Source: Verrucomicrobiales bacterium
GTDB taxonomy: Bacteria > Verrucomicrobiota > Verrucomicrobiia > Verrucomicrobiales > DEV007
Direction of reading: 5' to 3'
DNA: 53,600 nucleotides
Assembly: GCA_024638765.1 (NCBI GenBank)
Contig: JAHEJT010000019.1
Span: 1 to 53,600, forward strand
Part shown: piece after piece, positions 17,039 through 24,121 of the stretch
Position numbering within the stretch: the stretch's first letter is position 1
Layout of the letters: each line of letters starts with the position of its first letter
Translations under genes and position numbers: made by a program
Notes under the pieces: model-generated
The model's input: only the letters and a program-made list of their open reading frames with translations
Databases searched by the model: none
What the model was told of the DNA's origin: nothing

Positions 17039-19612
17039 TCACTCAATTTCTTCGTCGGAATTTGATGCTTTCACCGCGTCGAGAAGCGCCGCTTGTGCGC
17101 TCGCCGATTCGTTGAGGCCTCTCCAGAGGAGCGAGAGGCCTCCGGTACCGCAGATCCAGACGATCGGCCACGCCGACTGTCCGAGGGCGAATCCGGAAAG
17201 GGTGAAGATGATGATGGCCAGGATGATGGCCTGGCGCCTCCACACCGGCCACGAGCGGATGCGGACGTATTGAGTCCCGGATCCCTGGTCTTCCACTGCC
17301 ATAAGGATCCGGGCCCAGCCGAAGAGTCCGCCGTGGACCTCGAAATCCCACCGATCGTAGTCTCCTCCGCGCCGGAAAGAAGCGTTGGCGTAATTGAGCC
17401 CGCGCTCCAAATCGAGTAGGCGTTGCTCGGGGGTGATCCAGTGTTCGGTGAAGACTGCGGACTGGCGGGGCATGGGAATCACCCACTTCTTGGGAGTCCG
17501 GCGGCGCCACGCGATGAGCCCGTGGCGCAGCCGGCCGTAGAGGCGGGCCAGCGGCTGGGCGATGTGGAGAAAGAACGTGAGCATCTGGGCGGCGTGGAAG
17601 TGCCGGCATCGAGGAAGCCTTTGAGAAATCCTGGCCTTGCGGACGCTGATAGCGTTCTGGATGAGGACCAGGCCGACGGCGATGGTGAAAAATGGGAATG
17701 CGAGAAGAAGGGGAGACCAGATCAGTCCCAGAGCCGAAAGACCCGCCAGCCCAAGGATCAGGATCCACCACTCCGGCATCGCGGAGAATGAAAAGAGATA
17801 GTTAGGGGCGGACTCATGAATGCTTTGGAAGGGGGCGGCGCCCCAGGGCCCATGGTAAACTCGGGAAACACATCCAAGGACACGGGTGATTCCGTTGCCG
17901 TAAACGCGGCCGCCCCAGCACACGTGACCGATGGAATTGTATTTTTCCGGCCATTTGGTTTCGAGAAGCGCCTCCGCTTTGCCGTATCCCATTTGCTGTT
18001 TCAGATACCCGGGCACCGAATTGCGCCGACGGTGCCAAACGAGGGCAGCGGCGTGGTAACCGAGGGTCCAGCCCTGCTTCTGAATTTTCCAGCAGACGTC
18101 GACGTCGTCGCCTGCCACCCGGAAGGCGGGATCGAATCCGCCGATGGCTTGCAGATCGGCTTTGCGGAAGGTCATATTGCAGCCTGGAATGTGTTCCGCA
18201 ACATCGTCCGTGAGGAGGACGTGGAGCGGGCCGCCCGGGGAATTGGCGACACAACGGGCGGTGAACGCTTCATCAGAAGGAGGGAGATTCGGGCCGCCGA
18301 TACCGGAATGGCCGGAGTGTGCAAAAGCATGGTTGAGGTAATGAAGCCAATGAGAATCGGGCCAGGCATCATCGTCGATATAGGCCACGTAATCGCCGGA
18401 TGCGGCGCGCATCCCGACATTGCGGGCGTGACTGAGGCCCCTGTTTTCCGTGTTAATGAGGTTTATCCCTGTGTAATCCGAGACGATCGCCCTCGTTCTA
18501 TCGGTGGAGCCATCATTGACCACTATGATTTCGTAATTGGGATATTCGAGTTTCAGCAGGCTCTCGAGGGACTCGCGAATGGTTGCGGAGCCGTTACAGG
18601 TGCAAACCACGACCGAGAAGCGCGGGGGATTCTCTTGGAGCGGAAACGGGACTTCAGCAAAGGCGTTTTCCACGGAGGCCAGCGCGGGTTTGGGGTTGCG
18701 CTCCCGATCTGTGAGGCCGAAGGCCCAGTCGTCGACTTCGCTTCCGCCGCGGAACCACTCGTCGGTCCAGGAAAAGATAACGGTGCCGGCGCAGCCGGCG
18801 GCAAAAGAAGTGCGGATCTGCCAGTCGAGGACTTCGGATTGTTTCTCCTCACCATGGCGCATGGCATCGAGCCCGACTTCGCTCATAAGGAGAGGGCGAT
18901 CGCCGGCGATGTTCTGGAGTCGCGCGAGGTATTTCTTAAGCGTGTCCGGAGATTCCAGATAGACATTAAAGGAGACGAAATCGAGGAAGGGGAGTTGGAG
19001 GTATTCGGTGGTGGGATAATTTACATAGGTGACCAGACCCTGAGGATCGACCTCCTTCACGGCCCGATATATTTGGTGGAGGTATCGTTCAATACGGCGC
19101 CGTCCTATCCAGCGGGCGACCGCAGCTGGAATTTCGTTGCCAATGCCGTAACAGAGCAGGGCGGGGTGCCCGGCGACGGCCCGCACTTTTTCACGCACCA
19201 TGGCGGGGATGTCCGGGGCTTTTTTCCTCCGATCGATGAGATATCCGACAAATTGCTCCGCGGAGAGGCCGACCATAACCTTGAGGCCATGGCGGTGGGC
19301 GATATCGAGGAGGGAACGCGGGGGCATAGTATGAGGAATGCGCACGGTGTTAAAGCCGTGCGCGGCCATGAGCCGGAAGTCCCGCTCGACAGTCTCCAGG
19401 TCGTGATATTCCTCCTCTTTTTCGTTGGGGCGAAAGGCCCCGTAAGAGATTCCTTTGATGAAAAACTTGTCTTCACCGAAAAAGAGGAACTTGCCTTGGA
19501 CTCGCGGGCGATTGGAAGAGATGGAGCCAATCGCGACGGCGTCAGGTGTAGCAGGATCGGTTGCGCTCTTCAGCAGCGAGAGGCCGTCGGCAGCCTCTTC
19601 AAAATAGCTCAT
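17039..19612 (-). CDS. Glycoside hydrolase–GT2 fusion membrane protein
   Basis: An 857-residue fusion. Residues 35-320 resemble a TIM-barrel glycoside hydrolase of the GH2/GH5 type: RIPHTMP (91-97), the acid/base candidate Glu160 in GIGNE, and the nucleophile candidate Glu245 in LLMSEVG. Residues 330-560 are a family 2 glycosyltransferase: FSVVVCTCNGS (332-342), VVNDGSTDRT (364-373), IDDDAWPD (412-419) and the acidic pair GDD (501-503). A QxxRW processive motif is not evident. Hydrophobic helices near 613-653 and 795-830 anchor it in the membrane. It is the first gene of the minus-strand operon, with ribosome binding site GAGGAT seven bases before the ATG. It could start or trim and extend a glycan at the membrane. 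No signal peptide is visible. Confidence 0.85.
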   Translation of the reverse strand: MSYFEEAADGLSLLKSATDPATPDAVAIGSISSNRPRVQGKFLFFGEDKFFIKGISYGAFRPNEKEEEYHDLETVERDFRLMAAHGFNTVRIPHTMPPRSLLDIAHRHGLKVMVGLSAEQFVGYLIDRRKKAPDIPAMVREKVRAVAGHPALLCYGIGNEIPAAVARWIGRRRIERYLHQIYRAVKEVDPQGLVTYVNYPTTEYLQLPFLDFVSFNVYLESPDTLKKYLARLQNIAGDRPLLMSEVGLDAMRHGEEKQSEVLDWQIRTSFAAGCAGTVIFSWTDEWFRGGSEVDDWAFGLTDRERNPKPALASVENAFAEVPFPLQENPPRFSVVVCTCNGSATIRESLESLLKLEYPNYEIIVVNDGSTDRTRAIVSDYTGINLINTENRGLSHARNVGMRAASGDYVAYIDDDAWPDSHWLHYLNHAFAHSGHSGIGGPNLPPSDEAFTARCVANSPGGPLHVLLTDDVAEHIPGCNMTFRKADLQAIGGFDPAFRVAGDDVDVCWKIQKQGWTLGYHAAALVWHRRRNSVPGYLKQQMGYGKAEALLETKWPEKYNSIGHVCWGGRVYGNGITRVLGCVSRVYHGPWGAAPFQSIHESAPNYLFSFSAMPEWWILILGLAGLSALGLIWSPLLLAFPFFTIAVGLVLIQNAISVRKARISQRLPRCRHFHAAQMLTFFLHIAQPLARLYGRLRHGLIAWRRRTPKKWVIPMPRQSAVFTEHWITPEQRLLDLERGLNYANASFRRGGDYDRWDFEVHGGLFGWARILMAVEDQGSGTQYVRIRSWPVWRRQAIILAIIIFTLSGFALGQSAWPIVWICGTGGLSLLWRGLNESASAQAALLDAVKASNSDEEIE

Positions 19613-19666
19613 TCGTTTATCCTCAGTTGGTGTGCTGGTTTGGTCTCAACAGCCATCACAACTGAG
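19613..19666 (-). promoter_or_regulatory. Leader hairpin overlapping the ribosome binding site
   Basis: Reading on the minus strand, CTCAGTTG (19666-19659) and CAACTGAG (19629-19622) form a perfect 8-bp inverted repeat with a 29-base loop. The right arm runs straight into the ribosome binding site GAGGAT that precedes the ATG of the 17039-19612 gene. Folding would hide part of that site. A weak promoter candidate, TTGCAA with TGTGAT 17 bases later, overlaps the left arm, so whether the hairpin is in the transcript is not certain. Confidence 0.4.
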
Positions 19667-19885
19667 TAAAAGCAATTTTGCAAGCTGTGGCCGCGCATTT
19701 AATGTCACAATATTGGCGTTTATTGGTCTGTGAAATTTTTCCACTGATGCGTGTGCAACCTCGCGGAGTGAGTTGTGTAATTGTTAGGAAACCCGTACCA
19801 TTTGATTCGGCTAACTTTTACGGGAGGTGAGACAAAGTTGAGCGGGGGGATCTGTGGGCTTGGGAAGTTTCAAAGATGGGGCGCA

Positions 19886-19921
19886 GGGTGACGGTGGGAG
19901 AGAACGGGGTGGGGACGGGGG
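19886..19921 (+). other. G-run cluster (possible G-quadruplex) in divergent intergenic region
   Basis: Five G-tracts of three to five bases occur here, the last four spaced by 7, 1 and 2 bases, which satisfies a simple G-quadruplex rule on the plus strand. The purine-rich stretch continues to about 19970. It lies in the 510-base gap between the glycan operon start and array gene A. Apart from this, the leader hairpin and the gene A promoter region, the gap shows nothing else recognisable. Confidence 0.35.
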
Positions 19922-20030
19922 CAGGCACGGAACGGGGGGAAGGCCGGGAAGGCGAGGAAGGCGGGAAATCGCTTAAGAGGTTGGGAATAGACGGCGATCG
20001 AGATCATCGGCGAAAACCGAACAATCAATA

Positions 20031-20051
20031 TCACTTAATAGAATATTTGCA
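20031..20051 (+). promoter_or_regulatory. Upstream box shared by genes A and B
   Basis: The stretch beginning TCACTTAATAGAAT and ending TTTGCA is the same as 24009-24029 upstream of gene B, apart from one base. A shorter version, TCACTTAATAAAT, lies at 30338-30350 upstream of gene D. It sits 8 bases before the -35 element of gene A. It may bind a regulator or be a relic of duplication. Confidence 0.4.
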
Positions 20052-20059
20052 AAATACCG

Positions 20060-20088
20060 TTGTAAATACCATAAAAAGTTGTTATAGT
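20060..20088 (+). promoter_or_regulatory. Promoter of array gene A
   Basis: TTGTAA (20060-20065), a 17-base spacer and TATAGT (20083-20088) sit in a sharply AT-rich island within GC-rich DNA. Transcription would begin about 28 bases before the ATG. The layout recurs upstream of the other eight array genes, which is the main support. Confidence 0.55.
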
Positions 20089-20122
20089 AATTATAGAAAA
20101 TATAAAAAACACAAAATAACCC

Positions 20123-23100
20123 ATGAGATTTTCCCCGAAACCCATCGGCCGTCTCACCTCTCCTGCCAGCCCCTCCCACCTCAGGACCCGAGCTTTCTCC
20201 CTGGTCCAGACCATGATCACCCTGACGATCGGGGCGATCATTACCGGCATGACGGTGAACCATTTCGCGGGCTCCCGCGCTGCGGTTGCCGCTCACAAGC
20301 TGGAAAGCGATGTGCGGTCCTTGAACACCGCGATCCGGATTTACCGCAGCTTTGGCGGCAACCTCGATTCCGTATCCACTCCTGAAGAAGTCTTAGGAAA
20401 GCTTCAAAGTCAGGCCGATTCGGTGAGCGCGCGGCAGACCGCCGGATTGACTGGGAGCCTTATTGATCGTCGCCTGCGGGCGCACCCTCTCGGAGACACC
20501 GATAGCCTTAAGCCGCGGGCGGTGTGGGATGCGAGCAACGAAAAGTTTGTGTTGACCAACAGCGGCAGTAACGGAGTGGCTAGTTTCATCATCGACAATT
20601 CGCTGGCTGGAGAGCCGGTCCAGGAAGAGACACGCGAGCAGCATTTGAATCTGGCCAACGAGGGCCCCTGGATCTGGGATTACAATGATTCCAGTGCCGT
20701 GGCCGCCAACTCTCCGACGCCAATTTTTCCTTCGGGCGCAGATGAAAGCGGTCCCTCCGGTGGCGGTGGGACCGGCGGCACCCCGGGCGGGACGGGTCCC
20801 AGCTCCACAGCCCCCTTGTCTCCCCCGCAGTTTTCCATCCCCGGAGGCGTACACATCGTTACGGCTTTTGACCTGGAACTGACACTGCATAACCCGAATA
20901 CCCCCGGGACTTCCCGCATCATTTACCGGGACGGCGAGAGCGGGGGCTGGGTTCCTTATTTTGGGGGAGTTCTCGATGTGGTGCCCGGCACCAAGATTTA
21001 TGCGATGGCGGAAAGCATTCTACCGGAGGAATGGTCCAACAGCCCGACCGTAGACCAGACCTACGACGCTGGACAAATCGTCATGGATCCTCCCGTGATT
21101 CTGACTTCCTCCCTCTCGTTTGACTACGTGGGGAACCAGATCGTCAACGTGGAGATGTCCCATACCAATGAGCCGGAGTATTCGAGCCTGGAATACCGGA
21201 TCAATGAATCGCCCTGGCAATCCTATGGGGGAGGATTTAGCCTTTTCTATATCGACTATCCGAACGGCGCCCACATAGAAGCGCGTGTTATCGGCACAGC
21301 GGAAGATTATCCCGAATATTATGTCGACAGCGAGATTGCGTCGGCATGGATTGAGGAGGCGAGGCAGTATCTGCTGGAAGCGCCGTTTATCTGGTTCAGC
21401 CACAAGAGTTTTTGTGAGGATGTCGATTCGATCACAGTCAAGCTGACCAATCCGAATTCGGATGGATCCTCGGACATTCATTACAGGCTCGAGCCGTTGC
21501 CGGGTATGCCGGGTGAGATTACGAGTTATGGGATGTATTCCGGAGAATTCGATGTGGCATTCGACAATTATCCAGGCGGTTTCGGAGTACGGGCTTATGC
21601 CAAGGCCAGCAACATCGGTTATCTGGATAGTGAGGAAGCGGTTCTTTATACCCGGGGAAACGGTCTTGGTCTCCAGGGAGGGCACTTCGATCTGGATACC
21701 TCGTCATTCATCGCGGACATCGACGGTGGAAGCACCGACGGTCACGTGCACGAGTACGACGACAAACACGATGTGACCGGGGGAAACTTTTTCCAGATGC
21801 TTGAGAGCAAGCTGCACAGTATCCAGCAGGACATGCCCAACGCCACGACGAAGTTCAAGATCATAGTGGCCAACACCAATTTGTCTCCCGGGGGGCGAAT
21901 GGTCATCAACAAGAACTACAACACGAGTGATTACAGTTCCTTCGAATCTGTCGGCGGATACGGGGGCACCGGGGTGGCCGATCTCCCGATCTACAGTCTC
22001 AACGGCCAGGGGGGCACCGTGAAACTGGAAGACTTCGGCCTCTATTTTGGAGAATATTCGATTCCCGAGGGCGGACTGATTCCCACGAATACCGGTGATG
22101 TCAGGAATAACACTCCCGGCAAGAACGGGGAGTGGCGCAACGGCGCTTTGACGGTCCAGGCGGTCAAGGTGAATGCGGATGGGAGCGACGGCTTTACCCT
22201 GGATCCTTCCCTGAGCGCCGGCGGACACGGGGTGGCGACGAGCGGACTGATTTGGGAAGCCACCTTCTTCTGGCACTGGGGCGGGAAATCTTATCACGAG
22301 GAGGAGAACACATTCGTCGCGGGCGATGCCGACAGCGTGGCGGAACACGTGGAGTCTTTCGAAGCCGGGAGCGAATGCGGAGATACGAACGAAGGGCACG
22401 GCATTGATCCCGACAGCGACGGTTATGTGGGCGGCGATTCCTCGGGAGGTGATTCCGGGGGAAGCAGCGGCGGCGGCGATCCGGACCCGAATCCCAATCC
22501 GGGGACAATTTGTCCGCCGGACGGACTGATCGCGGAATACGAATGGAACAATGGTGCCTTCGAATTCACGGGAGGGGCCTATCCGAACGCTATTACCTTC
22601 AGCAATCTTCAGTTCAAGGATGGAGATCCCGATAAAGTTCTGATTGCGGACTTTAACTCTACTCTATTGATTGATCTTGTCGATGTCGAAAGCGACAACT
22701 GGGTTACGGATAATTACGTTTCCTCGACGCTGGTTGGCGTCGTCAGCGGCACGAACGACAAAGAGATCAAGACGCTGAAGTTCTATTGTGCGGAAAGCGG
22801 CAGCAGTATCGATCCGGTTTCGGGAAGCGGCGGATCGGAACCTGGTGATGGCGGATCCGGAAATTCCAATAGCGGTTATGTTTGCCCTCTGAACGGCCTG
22901 ATCGCGGAATACGAATGGCAAGACGGCATCTTTAAGTTCAAGAACGGTGCCTATCCCAACGGAATTACCTTTACGAACCTGCAGTTCAAGGACGGAGATC
23001 CCGACAAGGTATTGTCCGCCGACTTTTACTCCGTGCTTCCGGTGGACTCGGTGGAACTGGAGAGCGATGGTTGGGCTTACGACAATTACATTCCCGCCAT

Positions 23101-23761
23101 GAAGTCGGGTGACATCGTGGGAGCCAACGGTAAAGAAATCAAGACCGTGCGTTTTTACTGCTCGGGATGGGTGGAGCCCAAAGTGGTGCTTCTCGATGAG
23201 GACGCCCTGAGTTCCTCACTCTCAACCCTTGCGAGTCTTGCTTCGGGTTATGGGGTGAGTGCAGCCGAGATGATGAACGAAGACGATCCCGTGGGACCTG
23301 GGGACGGAAATCCGTTCCTCCTGTGGAGTGAAGATTACTACGGGGACGAATTGCTGATCACCGGCGGCAACTTCCAGGATCTCGGGTGGTTTGTCTTCAC
23401 CGAGAACAGTCTCGTGGACGAGGAAGAATTCTATCTTGGGACGGAATCGGCAAGCAATCTGAACGCCGTGAGCGGGGTGGTTGGATTGGACCACACCAAT
23501 CTCTTCGACTTGGTTGGAGAGACGATCATCGGATTTGTATATGACGGCGATATCGCGCCGGACGCGGAAAACAACCACACGGCGGACCTGTCGGGAGACC
23601 GGCTGGGACGCTTCGCCTTCACGGTGACCGGTTACGAGGCGCCCGGCTCAATCGTGGATTCTCAGGATCCCTTGGACCTGTGGGATCTCCGGATCCGGGT
23701 GGAGAATCCGTATGGGACGACTTTCGAGGATCCGGCGTTTTACTCGATGCTTTGGGAATGA
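20123..23761 (+). CDS. Array gene A: giant prepilin-like protein with HVHEYDD and Cys-bounded modules
   Basis: A 1212-residue secreted or surface protein. The class III signal RTRA|FSLVQTM is cut after Ala24; residue +5 of the mature helix is Gln, not the usual Glu. Residues 56-190 form the shared pseudopilin-like core (LNTAIRIYRSFGG, GLTGSLIDRR, WIWDYND). A Gly/Pro linker (205-230) leads to three Ig/chitobiase-like modules at about 234-315, 323-410 and 420-508. Then comes a domain (about 518-745) with GGSTDGHVHEYDDKHDVTG, rich in possible metal ligands. Next are two roughly 93-residue repeats, each running from a Cys to FYC (Cys797-Cys889, Cys921-Cys1013). A C-terminal domain (1064-1195) is shared with genes B and I. 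No Shine-Dalgarno sequence precedes the ATG. Function is unknown; filament- or platform-displayed adhesin is an inference. Confidence 0.85.
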   Translation: MRFSPKPIGRLTSPASPSHLRTRAFSLVQTMITLTIGAIITGMTVNHFAGSRAAVAAHKLESDVRSLNTAIRIYRSFGGNLDSVSTPEEVLGKLQSQADSVSARQTAGLTGSLIDRRLRAHPLGDTDSLKPRAVWDASNEKFVLTNSGSNGVASFIIDNSLAGEPVQEETREQHLNLANEGPWIWDYNDSSAVAANSPTPIFPSGADESGPSGGGGTGGTPGGTGPSSTAPLSPPQFSIPGGVHIVTAFDLELTLHNPNTPGTSRIIYRDGESGGWVPYFGGVLDVVPGTKIYAMAESILPEEWSNSPTVDQTYDAGQIVMDPPVILTSSLSFDYVGNQIVNVEMSHTNEPEYSSLEYRINESPWQSYGGGFSLFYIDYPNGAHIEARVIGTAEDYPEYYVDSEIASAWIEEARQYLLEAPFIWFSHKSFCEDVDSITVKLTNPNSDGSSDIHYRLEPLPGMPGEITSYGMYSGEFDVAFDNYPGGFGVRAYAKASNIGYLDSEEAVLYTRGNGLGLQGGHFDLDTSSFIADIDGGSTDGHVHEYDDKHDVTGGNFFQMLESKLHSIQQDMPNATTKFKIIVANTNLSPGGRMVINKNYNTSDYSSFESVGGYGGTGVADLPIYSLNGQGGTVKLEDFGLYFGEYSIPEGGLIPTNTGDVRNNTPGKNGEWRNGALTVQAVKVNADGSDGFTLDPSLSAGGHGVATSGLIWEATFFWHWGGKSYHEEENTFVAGDADSVAEHVESFEAGSECGDTNEGHGIDPDSDGYVGGDSSGGDSGGSSGGGDPDPNPNPGTICPPDGLIAEYEWNNGAFEFTGGAYPNAITFSNLQFKDGDPDKVLIADFNSTLLIDLVDVESDNWVTDNYVSSTLVGVVSGTNDKEIKTLKFYCAESGSSIDPVSGSGGSEPGDGGSGNSNSGYVCPLNGLIAEYEWQDGIFKFKNGAYPNGITFTNLQFKDGDPDKVLSADFYSVLPVDSVELESDGWAYDNYIPAMKSGDIVGANGKEIKTVRFYCSGWVEPKVVLLDEDALSSSLSTLASLASGYGVSAAEMMNEDDPVGPGDGNPFLLWSEDYYGDELLITGGNFQDLGWFVFTENSLVDEEEFYLGTESASNLNAVSGVVGLDHTNLFDLVGETIIGFVYDGDIAPDAENNHTADLSGDRLGRFAFTVTGYEAPGSIVDSQDPLDLWDLRIRVENPYGTTFEDPAFYSMLWE

Positions 23762-23820
23762 TGCTGTGAATTTGAGAGGCGATTAGTTCTAGATTGGTTT
23801 TAGGGGCAGAGAAGTGATGA

Positions 23821-23859
23821 GCCCCGTCCCGGCTTCGGCCGGGGCGGGGTTTTTCTTTT
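23821..23859 (+). terminator. Rho-independent terminator after gene A
   Basis: A 12-bp GC-rich stem, CCCCGTCCCGGC with GCCGGGGCGGGG, closes on a TTCG tetraloop and is followed by TTTTTCTTTT. The 20 bases before it, GGGGCAGAGAAGTGATGA plus flank, recur before the terminators of genes B and C. The rest of the 360-base gap to gene B holds only the gene B promoter region. Confidence 0.92.
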
Positions 23860-24008
23860 GGGGGAAGCCGGGTAGAGAGAGTGGAATGCCGTGCTGATGG
23901 GTTCTGACCACGCGCGGATTTCCCGCCCAGAAGGCGGGAATGGAGTCGACGACGGGTGGGGGAGAAAATTAAGAACACAAAATGATGAAGGAAAGGGGGT
24001 AATTAATC

Positions 24009-24029
24009 TCACTTAATAGAATTTTTGCA
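24009..24029 (+). promoter_or_regulatory. Upstream box shared by genes A and B, copy 2
   Basis: This differs from 20031-20051 by one base. Here it lies 29 bases before the -35 element instead of 8, so its spacing to the promoter is not fixed. That weakens a simple activator-site reading. Confidence 0.35.
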
Positions 24030-24058
24030 GAAAATCGATTTTTTTATAATAAAACATA

Positions 24059-24087
24059 TTGCTTATAGAAATTATAGAATATATAAT
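24059..24087 (+). promoter_or_regulatory. Promoter of array gene B
   Basis: TTGCTT (24059-24064), 17 bases and a consensus TATAAT (24082-24087). Transcription would start near 24094, leaving a leader of about 28 bases before ATG 24122. This also rules out the upstream TTG at 24059 as the translation start. Confidence 0.6.
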
Positions 24088-24121
24088 ACCTAGTCTGTTC
24101 GCTCGTTTCGCCTGGAATCGT

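Noticed and set aside
17816..19669. A 617-codon plus-strand open frame opposite the GH–GT2 fusion gene
   Set aside because: It is antisense to a gene with clear catalytic motifs in two domains. Its protein has no recognisable domain and looks like the reverse reading of GC-biased codons.
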